The notes beneath the pieces were generated by a model. It was not told the origin of the DNA. It made no database searches and worked only from the letters and a program-made list of their open reading frames with translations. The position numbers were made by a program, and so were the translations under genes. DNA of 64,000 nt from Anaerolineales bacterium (GTDB lineage Bacteria > Chloroflexota > Anaerolineae > Anaerolineales > Villigracilaceae): NCBI GenBank assembly GCA_026928255.1, contig JAIXKJ010000001.1:372001-436000 (forward strand), in the 5' to 3' direction. Each line of letters begins with the position of its first letter. Positions within the stretch are counted from its first letter, which is position 1. This document shows positions 45,050 to 53,633 of this stretch, piece after piece.

Positions 45050-45571
45050 TTAATGTTTTGACGCGGCGTTTTCCAGCCAGCGGTTGACGACGACTCGCAA
45101 TTGCAGATAAGGCTGAATCGTATATTCGGCAATGCGTCGCGGCAATTTATGTTTGAGAAAGTCGGCGTCGGATAATTTTATCGTCAACTCGACGATGTTG
45201 TCGTAAGCGATTAATTCCTGCGAGACGATTTCGTCAAAAGCGACGCGCCGATATTTTTCGACGACGAAAAAATCGCGCCGCTCTTTCTCGACGAAAGCGG
45301 ATTCGTAATCGGGGTAGCCGTATTTGCGCTGAAAATTTTCCAGCGCAAGAAATGAGGCGCAAGGAATGTATGGAACGCCGTACAGAATTTCGCTGAGTCG
45401 GTCGGCGATGAAATGCTCGCGGGAGAGGATGTCCGCGACGAGGTCTTTCACGGTCAACCCGTCCGCTACGCCGCCAACGGTTAATTTGCGCGTAAAGCCG
45501 AGTTGATTAATCAACGCTTCAAACGGGTCGCGTTCCATTTCGAGATAACGAAGAAAGGTCGTTTTCTTCAT
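45050..45571 (-). CDS. ClbS/DfsB-like four-helix (DinB-superfamily) protein
   Basis: 173 residues from the ATG at 45571; the upstream open frame is not protein-like. The all-alpha sequence with LEMERDPFEALINQLGF, VADGLTVKDLVADILSREH and a C-terminal YTIQPYLQLRVVVNRWLE resembles the ClbS/DfsB or DinB four-helix bundle, whose members include cyclopropane hydrolases and metal-dependent transferases. A His in SREHF would match the DinB metal site, but the other His residues are not clear. The function is therefore open. It sits 21 nt upstream of the PrsW gene. Confidence 0.65.
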   Translation of the reverse strand: MKKTTFLRYLEMERDPFEALINQLGFTRKLTVGGVADGLTVKDLVADILSREHFIADRLSEILYGVPYIPCASFLALENFQRKYGYPDYESAFVEKERRDFFVVEKYRRVAFDEIVSQELIAYDNIVELTIKLSDADFLKHKLPRRIAEYTIQPYLQLRVVVNRWLENAASKH

Positions 45572-45797
45572 AGGTATCGCGCGATTATACTTGATGCGCG
45601 GGGTATGTCTAACGTCGCAAGCATTCCAAAATATTCGTCGCAGGGCGCGTAGAGAACGCGGATATTTTCCTTTATTTTCTTTGCTTTCCTTGCAAAAATG
45701 AAAGGAAAAGCCTCGCAAATAGCCCGAAGAGGTCAAATAGAAACGGGCGTTTTTGAACGATTTAGAATAAAATAAAAGAAATCACAAAGGAGATTTC

Positions 45798-46481
45798 ATG
45801 AAAAGAATATTCACGCTTACCTTAGCCCTCCTCCTGGCGGCGTGCGGGACAGTTCAGCCCGCGCCGCAAGAAGCGCCCACGCAGGCAGAACCGCCCACGC
45901 CGATTGTCCAGACTATTGTAGAAACGGTGGTTGTGGTTGCGACCGCACAGCCGACCGACGTCCCGCCGCCTACGCCCGAACCGCCGACTGCCGAACCCCC
46001 GACCGCTGTGCCGCCGACAGCGGAGCCGCCAACCGCCGAAGCGCCGACCGTTGCTCCCGTCAGCCCGCCCAGTAATCCGTCTGATTTGACGCCCGTGCTG
46101 GTTGACAATATGCTTGGAAAAGGCGTTTTCACTGACGTTCAATTTTCGAGCGATCGCCTAACGCTGAACTGCATTCCGCGCGATTTGACGGTGAGCGTCC
46201 GCGCCGTGAACCCCGACACGAAGATGGCGGCGGTGTACTATCGCATGGTGGATGTGTCTGGAAACCGTTTCTCGGATTGGACGCTTCTTAGCAACATGGA
46301 TTCCGACGGCAAGGGAAATTTCACCTACACGATTCAGGCGACGCAATTAAATCCCGATTGGCGCGTTTTGAAGAAAGCGTCTATTGATTTGCAATTTGTC
46401 GCGTTGAACAAAGGCGGCGGAGTGATTGACCGCACGCAAAAGATTGAGCGCTTGGTAACCTATTATAAAGATTGTCCGTAA
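45798..46481 (+). CDS. Lipoprotein with long Pro/Thr/Glu-rich linker
   Basis: 227 residues, GGAG 6 nt before the ATG. Lipobox LLLAAC (about residue 16), a roughly 75-residue linker made of repeats of PPTAEPPTA, then a 140-residue beta-rich domain (about 90-227; VDNMLGKGVFTDVQFSSDRL, AVYYRMVDVSGNRFSDWTLL). The C-terminal domain is not recognised. It belongs to the envelope lipoprotein group that recurs across this window. Confidence 0.75.
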   Translation: MKRIFTLTLALLLAACGTVQPAPQEAPTQAEPPTPIVQTIVETVVVVATAQPTDVPPPTPEPPTAEPPTAVPPTAEPPTAEAPTVAPVSPPSNPSDLTPVLVDNMLGKGVFTDVQFSSDRLTLNCIPRDLTVSVRAVNPDTKMAAVYYRMVDVSGNRFSDWTLLSNMDSDGKGNFTYTIQATQLNPDWRVLKKASIDLQFVALNKGGGVIDRTQKIERLVTYYKDCP

Positions 46482-46503
46482 GATAATCTGTTGAATTAAA
46501 TCT

Positions 46504-46536
46504 AAAAAGCCGACGGGATTTTCCGTCGGCTTTTTT
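46504..46536. terminator. Bidirectional intrinsic terminator
   Basis: A-run, stem GCCGACGG/CCGTCGGC with a GATTTT loop, T-run, between convergent genes. Confidence 0.92.
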
Positions 46537-46548
46537 ATTGAAGAATTT

Positions 46549-47862
46549 TTACGCAACCGTAACGACGGCAGGCGTTTGTTTTTTTTCTCGCATCCAAAGC
46601 CAGAACGCGCCTAAGCCGAAGAAGGCGATAAGAACCCCAGCCAGCCAGCCGACGAACGGAAGTTTGACCAACAAGCCGACGACGATTGCGCCGAGCAAAA
46701 GCGACCAAATCTTATGATCCGCCAGCGGCGAATGCAGGCGTTCAAAAATCCACTTGCCGCCGATTTGCGCCGCCAAAATTTGAGCGCCAAAGCCGACGAA
46801 TAAGGCAAATCCGAGAGACAGCGCAAAGATGGAAAGCGATCCGGTTCCAACGATTACGCCGACCATCGAACCGAGCGTCATAACTCCAAAGAAGATGCCG
46901 CCGACGATAATCGCAACTACGATGAAGAAGAGAATGACGAAGAAAGCGATATAAGCGACGACGCCCCAGCCCAAACTAGGCAACGGTTGCGATTGAATTT
47001 TTGCGCGCAAATTTTTTAAGAAATTAGGCGCGAGCCAAACGAGCAACAGTCCCAAGAGAAAGAGCGTCGCAATTTTACGCAAAAGGTCAAAAGTCCAATT
47101 TGCGGCGGCTTTGGCTTTGTGCGGCGCGGGGCGCGCGTTTTCCGTCGGCGTTTTGCGAGTTGTTTTTCCGGCAACGACAGTTTCCGAAATTTCGACGTCT
47201 TTGGATTGCGTGTACGTCAAATCGCCGCCGATTTTCGCGCCGTCGTTAATCGTCAACCCCGACTGAACGTTCGGCGTGGAAATTTTTACGTCCTGAAAAT
47301 ACATCGTCGGCGAGACGCTGCCTTCTTGAGTTTCGCCCACTTCAGCGCGGACGTTTCCGCCGATTTTTCCGTCAATCTCTAACGCGCCCGCGCCAACTGA
47401 AAGGTTGCGTTGGATGTCGCCCGCGAGGAGGGCTTGTCCGCCGCCGAAGAGCGCGTCTTGACCGATTTCGCCGCCCGCCTTAACTTCGAGACTCGCGCCC
47501 GCCGCGACGAGGTCTCCGCCGATGCTGGCTTTGTCTCCAATTTGAAGCGCCGCGCCCGCGATGCGCGCGTCGTCTTTGACTGTGCCGTTGACGACGACCG
47601 TGTTGCCCGCCGCGATTAAATCCCCTTCGACCGTGCCGTTGATGACGACATATTCGCCGACGACGACGAGGTCGCCTTTGACAACTCCGTCCAGCGTGAA
47701 CTCTCTGGCGCTGACGTATAAATCGTCGTTGACGACTTCGCCCGCCGCGACGACGACTTGATCGCCCGAACGCCCGTCAAATGCCAGCGCGGACGGGGTG
47801 AAACTTAACGAACATAACGCGGCAAGCGCAACCGCGCCGATAAACCTTTGAACCGTTTTCAT
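46549..47862 (-). CDS. Polymer-forming (bactofilin-like) exported domain fused to membrane helices
   Basis: 437 residues. A signal peptide ends at SALAF (about 28). Next come bactofilin-like beta-solenoid repeats (about 35-190; GDLVVVGEYVVINGTVEGDL, AAGNTVVVNGTVKDDARIAG), a linker, and four or five membrane helices (about 260-430). Cytoplasmic bactofilins polymerise without nucleotide; this version has a signal peptide and would place the solenoid outside. Such fusions are common in Gram-positive-type lineages. Its role is likely envelope structural. Confidence 0.8.
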   Translation of the reverse strand: MKTVQRFIGAVALAALCSLSFTPSALAFDGRSGDQVVVAAGEVVNDDLYVSAREFTLDGVVKGDLVVVGEYVVINGTVEGDLIAAGNTVVVNGTVKDDARIAGAALQIGDKASIGGDLVAAGASLEVKAGGEIGQDALFGGGQALLAGDIQRNLSVGAGALEIDGKIGGNVRAEVGETQEGSVSPTMYFQDVKISTPNVQSGLTINDGAKIGGDLTYTQSKDVEISETVVAGKTTRKTPTENARPAPHKAKAAANWTFDLLRKIATLFLLGLLLVWLAPNFLKNLRAKIQSQPLPSLGWGVVAYIAFFVILFFIVVAIIVGGIFFGVMTLGSMVGVIVGTGSLSIFALSLGFALFVGFGAQILAAQIGGKWIFERLHSPLADHKIWSLLLGAIVVGLLVKLPFVGWLAGVLIAFFGLGAFWLWMREKKQTPAVVTVA

Positions 47863-47914
47863 AGCGTATATCTCCTTATTCTTAGCAATATACGCGGCGG
47901 CTTTGAAAAAGTTG

Positions 47915-48334
47915 TTATTCGCCGATAATTTTTATCAGAACTCGTTTGCGCCTGCGCCCGTCGAATTCGCCGTAGAAGATTTGCTCCCAAGGTCCGAAAT
48001 CTAATTTTCCGCCGCTAATCGCCACGACGACTTCGCGCCCCATCACTTGACGTTTCATGTGCGCGTCGGCGTTGTCTTCGCCCGTGTCGTTATGACGATA
48101 GCCGTTGACCGGTTCGTGCGGCGCAAGTCTCTCCAACCAAACCTCGTAATCGTGATGCAAGCCGCGCTCGTCGTCGTTGATGAAAACGGACGCGGTAATG
48201 TGCATGGCGTTCACCAGACAAAGCCCTTCTTCAATTTTGCTTTCGCGCAGGGCTTCTTCCACTTGCGGCGTGATGTTAATGAATCCGCGCCGAGCGGGGA
48301 TGTTGAACCAAAGTTCTTTGCGGTAGGATTTCAA
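47915..48334 (-). CDS. YjbQ/UPF0047 family protein
   Basis: 139 residues from a TTG at 48334, supported by AGGAAG 6 nt upstream and no nearby ATG. Conserved blocks: [40 protein letters not shown] with the family's His/Asp metal residues, and [16 protein letters not shown]. The family shows weak thiamine-phosphate synthase activity, but its true role is unclear. It follows purB in the same direction. Confidence 0.9.
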   Translation of the reverse strand: MKSYRKELWFNIPARRGFINITPQVEEALRESKIEEGLCLVNAMHITASVFINDDERGLHHDYEVWLERLAPHEPVNGYRHNDTGEDNADAHMKRQVMGREVVVAISGGKLDFGPWEQIFYGEFDGRRRKRVLIKIIGE

Positions 48335-48351
48335 ATTGACTTCCTTTTGAA

Positions 48352-49710
48352 CTAATTAGATTTTATAGCGCGCTCCGTCAACGCGACGGCTAAGCCGAGA
48401 TAGTTTTCTGGCGAGAGGGCTTGCAACTGGGCGCGGACGTTCTCGTCCGCGTCTACCGAAGCCGCCCAATTGCGGTAGTCGGTTTCGGTCAGCACGCGCC
48501 CGCGCGTTTGCGCCTTCAACGATTCGTAAGCGTCCGTTTTGCCAGCCGCGCGCAGGATGGTCTGCGCGCCTTCGGCGACGACTTCCCAATGGGCGTTTAA
48601 TTCCGCTTTGAGTTTTTCCTCGTCAGGGGCGACGCGCCGCAACCCGCGCTGAACGTTCGCCCAACCGATGAGGCTGTGCCCTAAGGCTGAGCCAAAGGTG
48701 CGGCGGACGGTTGAATCGGATAAATCGCGTTGCAAGCGCGAGACGCTCAATTTTTGCGCGTAATGCGTCAGCAGCGCGTTGGCGACTCCTAAATTGCCTT
48801 CCGCGTTTTCAAAGTCAATCGGGTTGACTTTTTGCGGCATAGTGGACGAGCCGACTTCGCCCGCGACGACGGCTTGCTTCAACCAGCCGTCGCTGATGTA
48901 ACGCCACATATCTTGAGCGAAATCAATGAGGACGGAATTGGTCAGGCGAATTAAATCAAAGTAGCGAATCCAGTTGTCGTAGGGCAAAATTTGCGTGGCG
49001 AAGAGGTTGGCTTCGAGTCCAAAACTGGAAATAAAATCTTCGCTAAACGCGAGCCAGTCCGCGTTGGGGACGGCGGCTTGTAGAGCGTTGAAAGCGCCGA
49101 CCGCGCCGCTCAACTTGGCTTCAAAACGGTGCGCGGAAATTGCGGCCTGAATCTTTTTCAGGCGCATGACGTAAACGACAACCTCTTTGCCGAGCGTGGT
49201 CGGGACGGCGAACTGTCCGTGCGTGCGGGCGAGCATGGGAAGGGCTTTGTGTTGTAAAGCAAAATTGGAAAGGTCGGCGAGCAGCGATTGATAAACGGGC
49301 AGGATGACCTTGTTTTTCGACTCGTCGAGCGCGAGGGCTTGGCCGACGCTGTTGGTATCTTCCGACGTTAAGCCGAAGTGAATCCAAGGAATCAAGTCCG
49401 CGAGCGTGGTGTTTTGCAATTTGCTTTGGATAAAGTATTCGATGGCTTTCACGTCGTGGCGGGTTTGGCGCTCGTAGGCGAGAATCGATTCGGCGTCGGC
49501 GTCGGAAAAATTTTCGCGGATGGACGCGAGCGTCGCGGACTCGGAAGCGCTCAAAGGGCGAATCAAGCCGATTTTGGAAAACGCAGGCAAGAGGTCCAGC
49601 TCGACGCGCACTCTGTCGCGCAGGAAAGCAAACTCGGAGAAGAAATCCCGCAAGGGGGCGGTCGTTTCCGCATAGCGCCCGTCGAGAGGGGAGAGAAGAT
49701 GGAGGGTCAT
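48352..49710 (-). CDS. purB: Adenylosuccinate lyase
   Basis: 452 residues from the ATG at 49710, which shares one base with the guaB stop (TGATG), so translation is coupled. Motifs: SPLDGRY, the TSEDTNS region, [14 protein letters not shown] (catalytic His) and the flexible signature loop [16 protein letters not shown]. It acts twice, on SAICAR to AICAR and on adenylosuccinate to AMP. The PLDGRY start and the length follow the E. coli-type enzyme. Last pur gene of the operon. Confidence 0.96.
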   Translation of the reverse strand: MTLHLLSPLDGRYAETTAPLRDFFSEFAFLRDRVRVELDLLPAFSKIGLIRPLSASESATLASIRENFSDADAESILAYERQTRHDVKAIEYFIQSKLQNTTLADLIPWIHFGLTSEDTNSVGQALALDESKNKVILPVYQSLLADLSNFALQHKALPMLARTHGQFAVPTTLGKEVVVYVMRLKKIQAAISAHRFEAKLSGAVGAFNALQAAVPNADWLAFSEDFISSFGLEANLFATQILPYDNWIRYFDLIRLTNSVLIDFAQDMWRYISDGWLKQAVVAGEVGSSTMPQKVNPIDFENAEGNLGVANALLTHYAQKLSVSRLQRDLSDSTVRRTFGSALGHSLIGWANVQRGLRRVAPDEEKLKAELNAHWEVVAEGAQTILRAAGKTDAYESLKAQTRGRVLTETDYRNWAASVDADENVRAQLQALSPENYLGLAVALTERAIKSN

Positions 49711-51194
49711 CAGCGTTGGCTCAATTGGTAGTTGGGCGCTTCTTTGGTGATGATGACGTCGTGCGGGTGGCTTTCGATGAGCCCGGCGTTGGTGATGCGC
49801 GTCAGGCGCGTTTTGGCGCGCAGGTCGGCGAGCGAGGCGGCGCCCGCGTAGCCCATGCCCGAACGCAAACCGCCGACGATTTGATAAACGTATTCGCCGA
49901 GCATGCCTTTGTAGGGGATGCGCCCTTCGATGCCTTCGGGGACGAGTTTGCCGCCGCCGCTTTGGCCGGTGGCGTAGCGATCTACGCCGTAGCCTTTCAT
50001 TGCGGCGAGACTGCCCATGCCGCGATATTCTTTGAAGCGCCGCCCTTCGTAGAGCAGGACTTCGCCCGGCGCTTCGTCCAGCCCGGCGAACATGCTGCCG
50101 AGCATGACGGCGTCGCCGCCCGCAACGATGGCTTTGACCACGTCGCCGCTGAATTTGATTCCGCCGTCGGCGACGATGGGCACATTGTGTTTTTGCGCGG
50201 CGCGAGAGCATTCGTAAATGGCGGAGACTTGCGGCATGCCTGCGCCCGAAACGATGCGGGTGGTGCAGATAGAACCCGCGCCGACGCCGACTTTGATAAC
50301 GTCCGCGCCGGCGGCGGCGAGGGCGTTTACGCCGTCGGCGGTTACGACGTTGCCAGCGAAGACGGGCAGATCGCGCCAGGCGCTTTTGATGCGGCGGATG
50401 ACTTCTAGCACGCCTTTGGAATGCCCGTGCGCGGTGTCTATGGTAACGGCGTCCACGCCGGCTTTGAGCATGAGGTCAACGCGAGTTTCCACGTCCGCGC
50501 CGACGCCGACGGCCGCGGCGACCAGCAGCCGCCCTTTTGAGTCGGTGGCGGCGTTGGGGTAGTCGCGCGCTTTTTGGATGTCTTTGACGGTGAGCAAGCC
50601 TTTGAGCAAACCGTCTTTGTCCACGAGCGGCAGTTTTTCGATGCGGTGTTTTTGCAGGAGGTCTTTGGCGTCTTCGAGCGAGATGCCGACGGCGGCGGTA
50701 ACCAGTTTGTCCGCGCCGGTCATAAATTGGCGAACGGGCAAACTGTAGTCGGATTTTTCGATGAAGCGGATGTCGCGGTTGGTGAGGATGCCGACGATTT
50801 TTCCGCGCTCGTCGGTGATTGGCACGCCGCTGATGTGGTAGGTGGACATGATCTCTTCCGCTTGGGCGAGCGGCGCGTCGGGCTGCAAACTAATCGGTTC
50901 GACGATCATGCCCGATTGCGAACGCTTGACCTTTTCTACTTCGGCGGCTTGGTCTTCGGGCGGCAGGTTGCGGTGGACGACGCCCATTCCGCCTTCGCGG
51001 GCGAGGGCGATTGCCAGCCGCGCTTCGGTAACGGTGTCCATCGCCGCAGAGAGGATGGGGATGTTGAGTTGAATGGTCGGCGCGAGTTGCACGCGGATGT
51101 CGGTTTCGTTGGGCAGGACTTCGGTGTAGCCTGGCACGATGAGGATGTCGTCAAAGGTGAGGGATTCGGATTGGTTGAATAGTTCTTCGTTCAT
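49710..51194 (-). CDS. guaB: IMP dehydrogenase (canonical)
   Basis: 494 residues, AAGGAG before the ATG. TIM barrel with a CBS pair (about 100-210), catalytic Cys310 in GAGSICTTR, phosphate loop [13 protein letters not shown], and the standard flap [20 protein letters not shown] with the catalytic Arg-Tyr pair, followed by [12 protein letters not shown]. It oxidises IMP to XMP, the committed step to GMP. This is the ordinary housekeeping copy, within the purine operon; the divergent copy is at 5.7 kb. A 42-bp-family repeat lies just upstream. Confidence 0.95.
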   Translation of the reverse strand: MNEELFNQSESLTFDDILIVPGYTEVLPNETDIRVQLAPTIQLNIPILSAAMDTVTEARLAIALAREGGMGVVHRNLPPEDQAAEVEKVKRSQSGMIVEPISLQPDAPLAQAEEIMSTYHISGVPITDERGKIVGILTNRDIRFIEKSDYSLPVRQFMTGADKLVTAAVGISLEDAKDLLQKHRIEKLPLVDKDGLLKGLLTVKDIQKARDYPNAATDSKGRLLVAAAVGVGADVETRVDLMLKAGVDAVTIDTAHGHSKGVLEVIRRIKSAWRDLPVFAGNVVTADGVNALAAAGADVIKVGVGAGSICTTRIVSGAGMPQVSAIYECSRAAQKHNVPIVADGGIKFSGDVVKAIVAGGDAVMLGSMFAGLDEAPGEVLLYEGRRFKEYRGMGSLAAMKGYGVDRYATGQSGGGKLVPEGIEGRIPYKGMLGEYVYQIVGGLRSGMGYAGAASLADLRAKTRLTRITNAGLIESHPHDVIITKEAPNYQLSQR

Positions 51195-51205
51195 GGAAAC
51201 TCCTT

Positions 51206-51240
51206 AGTCAACGGACTTTATCATAGGTTCACGGGTGGGA
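51206..51240. repeat. 42-bp repeat family, degenerate copy between IMPCH gene and guaB
   Basis: AGTCAACGGACTTTATCAT and AGGTTCACGGGTGGGA keep the AACGGACT and CACGG cores. The IMP cyclohydrolase stop codon (51229-51231) lies inside it. Confidence 0.6.
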
Positions 51241-51807
51241 GCGGATGAGGTAATCGCGGATGATTGTATCGTAATGGGCGGTGAGGGCAAAGCCTTTGAC
51301 GGCGAGTTTGGCGCGAGTCTGCGGGGAGGTTGCGCCTGCGCGAAGTTCGTCGAGGATGGTGGCGTAGTCGGCGGGGTCGCTGACGAGGGTTACGCGCTCG
51401 TGGTTTTTGGCGGCGGCGCGGATGAGGGCGACTCCGCCGATGTCTATGTTTTCGATAGCGTCGGCGTAAGTGGAGTCCGTTTTGGCGATGGTCGCTTCAA
51501 AAGGGTACAGGTTGACGGCGACGAGGTTAATGTAATCCCAGCCGAGCGCGAGGAGTTCTTGACGGTCGGCTTCGGCGGAGCGGGCGAGCAGTCCGCCGTG
51601 GATGGCGGGGTGCAGGGTTTTGACTCGTCCGCCGAGAATTTCAGGGGAGCGGGCGTAGTCGGCGACTTCGGTAACGGGCAGGTTGTTTTCGCGCAGAAGT
51701 TTGGCTGTCCCGCCAGAGGCGAGCAACGTCCAATCTAAATCGGCGAGACCTTGAGCAAATTCGGCGAGGTTGGTTTTATCGGAGACGGAGAGCAGAGCGA
51801 TGGGCAT
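51229..51807 (-). CDS. purH: IMP cyclohydrolase (N-terminal PurH module as a separate protein)
   Basis: 192 residues corresponding only to the MGS-like IMP cyclohydrolase half of bifunctional PurH: ALLSVSDKTNLAEFA, LASGGTAKLL, GGRVKTLHPAIHGGLLA and IGGVALIRAAAKN. It closes FAICAR to IMP, the last step of the pathway. The partner AICAR transformylase is a separate gene upstream with purN between them, and this start overlaps purN by 32 nt. The split is real in this sequence: both parts have their own start and stop and complete domains. Confidence 0.92.
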   Translation of the reverse strand: MPIALLSVSDKTNLAEFAQGLADLDWTLLASGGTAKLLRENNLPVTEVADYARSPEILGGRVKTLHPAIHGGLLARSAEADRQELLALGWDYINLVAVNLYPFEATIAKTDSTYADAIENIDIGGVALIRAAAKNHERVTLVSDPADYATILDELRAGATSPQTRAKLAVKGFALTAHYDTIIRDYLIRSHP

Positions 51808-52393
51808 GGGATTCCTTATTAGCGAGCAGGGTTTTTATGGTTTGGACGAGGAGGCGATGTTCGGTTTGATGGACGCGGGCTTCGAGCGTTTGGAGCGTGT
51901 CTTCTTTGCGGATGGGGACGCTTTCGCTGGCTAACACGGGGCCGTTGTCCACGCCTTCGTCGGGGACGAGGTGAACCATCACGCCAGCGGATTCAACTTC
52001 GCCGCGTTGGTAGGCTGCAAAGGCGCGCTCGACGGCGCGGACGCCGGAAAAGGCGTTGGGCAGCGCGGGGTGCAAGTTAATTACTCGATTAGGGAAGCGG
52101 TTGAGAAATGCCGCAGAGAGGATTCGCATCCAGCCAGCGAGGATGACGTAATCGGGGCGGCGGGCGGCGACGAAATCTGCGAGGCGTTCGTCGTAGGCTT
52201 GCCGAGTCTCGTCGGCGCGTTTTGCGAAATGAACGGATTCAACGCCCGCGTTTTGAGCGCGGACTAAACCGTAAGCGTCCGCTTTGTTGGAGACGACGCA
52301 AACGATTTCGGCGGGGAGGTCGGCGTCGAGGAGGGCTTGCAGGTTCGAGCCGTTGCCGGAGATGAGGACGACGAGGCGGGCGGGGGTGGTCAT
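51776..52393 (-). CDS. purN: Phosphoribosylglycinamide formyltransferase
   Basis: 205 residues with LVVLISGNGSNLQALLDA, the formyl-binding region YVILAGWMRILS, NLHPALPNAFSG (catalytic His) and VHLVPDEGVDNGP with the catalytic Asp. It transfers a formyl group from 10-formyl-tetrahydrofolate to GAR. It lies between the two halves of the split purH, overlapping the cyclohydrolase start. No formate-dependent purT is seen in the window. Confidence 0.95.
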   Translation of the reverse strand: MTTPARLVVLISGNGSNLQALLDADLPAEIVCVVSNKADAYGLVRAQNAGVESVHFAKRADETRQAYDERLADFVAARRPDYVILAGWMRILSAAFLNRFPNRVINLHPALPNAFSGVRAVERAFAAYQRGEVESAGVMVHLVPDEGVDNGPVLASESVPIRKEDTLQTLEARVHQTEHRLLVQTIKTLLANKESHAHRSALRLR

Positions 52394-52395
52394 GT

Positions 52396-53568
52396 CTAAT
52401 GATGGAAGAGGCGCAAGCCGGAGAAGACCATCGTCATGCCGTATTCGTCGCAGGCGGCGATGACGTCTTCGTCGCGGGCGGAGCCGCCCGGTTGCAGGAC
52501 GTATTTCACCCCGCTTTTGGCGGCGCGGTCAATCGAATCGCGGAAGGGGAAGAAGGCGTCCGAGCCGAGCGTTACGTCGGTCAAGCCGTCGAGCCAGGCG
52601 CGGCGTTGCGCGGCGGAGAGCGGCGCGGGGATTTCGGCGAAGACATTTTTCCAATTTTGCTTTTCGGCGTCGGTCGTGTCGAGTTGTAGGAACTGATCAA
52701 TTGCGTTGTCGCGGTCGGGGCGTTTGACGTGCTCTTTGAAAGGCAGCGCCAAAACGGCGGGATGCTGACGCAAACGCCACAAGTCCGCTTTGGCGCCAGC
52801 CAGGCGCGCGCAGTGGACTCGCGATTGTTGCCCGGCGCCGACGCCGATGGTCTGCCCGTCCGCGACGTAGCAGACGGAATTGGACTGCGTGAATTTGAGC
52901 GTGATCCACGCCACGAGCATATCGCGGACGGCGGACTCGGGCAGTTCTTTTTTGCGCGTAACGACATTAGAAAAATCGTCTCGCGTTACGCGGCGGTCAT
53001 TGCGGCGCTGTTCCATACTGACGCCGAAAACTTGGCGCGTTTCAGTCGGTTGCGGTTCGTAGGTCGCGTCCATTTGAATGACCGCGTACTTGCCTTGTTT
53101 TTTCTTTTTCAAAATCTCCAACGCTTCGGGTTGGTAAGCGGGAGCGACGACTCCGTCCGAGACTTCGCGCGAAATCAGTTTGGCAGTCGGAACGTCTACG
53201 GTTTCGGAGAGGGCGATGAAGTCGCCGAAGGAGGACATGCGGTCCACGCCGCGCGCGCGGGCGTAGGCGACGGCGAGCGGCGAGAGTTTGACGTCATCTA
53301 CAAAGTAGATACGTTTGAGGACGTCGGATAGAGGAACGGCAACCGCCGCGCCCGAGGGGCTGACGTGTTTGAAGGAAGCCGCCGCAGGTTGACCAAGCGC
53401 TTGCTTCAACTCTCGAACGAGTTGCCAAGCGTTGAGCGCGTCGAGCAGGTTGATGTAGCCTGGCGAGCCGTTGAGGATGGCGAGCGGCAGGTCAGCGCCG
53501 TTTTGCATGTAGACGCGGGCCGGCGTTTGGTTGGGATTTGTTCCATAGCGTAGGGGGAGGTTTTTCAT
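52396..53568 (-). CDS. purH: AICAR transformylase (C-terminal PurH module as a separate protein)
   Basis: 390 residues from the ATG at 53568; the TTTAGGAGTCCGC just upstream gives an AGGAG that is itself part of a 42-bp-family repeat. It holds the AICARFT domain: [27 protein letters not shown] with the Lys-His catalytic pair, [22 protein letters not shown] and a C-terminal [14 protein letters not shown]. It makes FAICAR, which the separate cyclohydrolase converts to IMP. The coding order is reversed relative to fused PurH, with the cyclohydrolase downstream. Confidence 0.94.
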   Translation of the reverse strand: MKNLPLRYGTNPNQTPARVYMQNGADLPLAILNGSPGYINLLDALNAWQLVRELKQALGQPAAASFKHVSPSGAAVAVPLSDVLKRIYFVDDVKLSPLAVAYARARGVDRMSSFGDFIALSETVDVPTAKLISREVSDGVVAPAYQPEALEILKKKKQGKYAVIQMDATYEPQPTETRQVFGVSMEQRRNDRRVTRDDFSNVVTRKKELPESAVRDMLVAWITLKFTQSNSVCYVADGQTIGVGAGQQSRVHCARLAGAKADLWRLRQHPAVLALPFKEHVKRPDRDNAIDQFLQLDTTDAEKQNWKNVFAEIPAPLSAAQRRAWLDGLTDVTLGSDAFFPFRDSIDRAAKSGVKYVLQPGGSARDEDVIAACDEYGMTMVFSGLRLFHH

Positions 53569-53633
53569 AAGCGGACTCCTAAACGGACTCGTCAACGGAC
53601 TTTTTCGCGGACTCACGGAGGGAAACGGACGGG
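53567..53633. repeat. 42-bp repeat family at purM/purH junction
   Basis: TAAGCGGACTCCTAAACGG, ACTCGTCAACGGACTTTTTC, GCGGACTCACGGAGGGAAAC and GGACGG form a nearly complete unit and a half. It fills the whole gap between the purM stop and the AICAR transformylase start and supplies that gene's AGGAG. Confidence 0.88.

Noticed and set aside
49711..50211. N-terminal extension of PurB across the end of guaB
   Set aside because: The Arg-rich sequence is an out-of-frame reading of guaB; PurB starts normally at 49710 by stop-start overlap.
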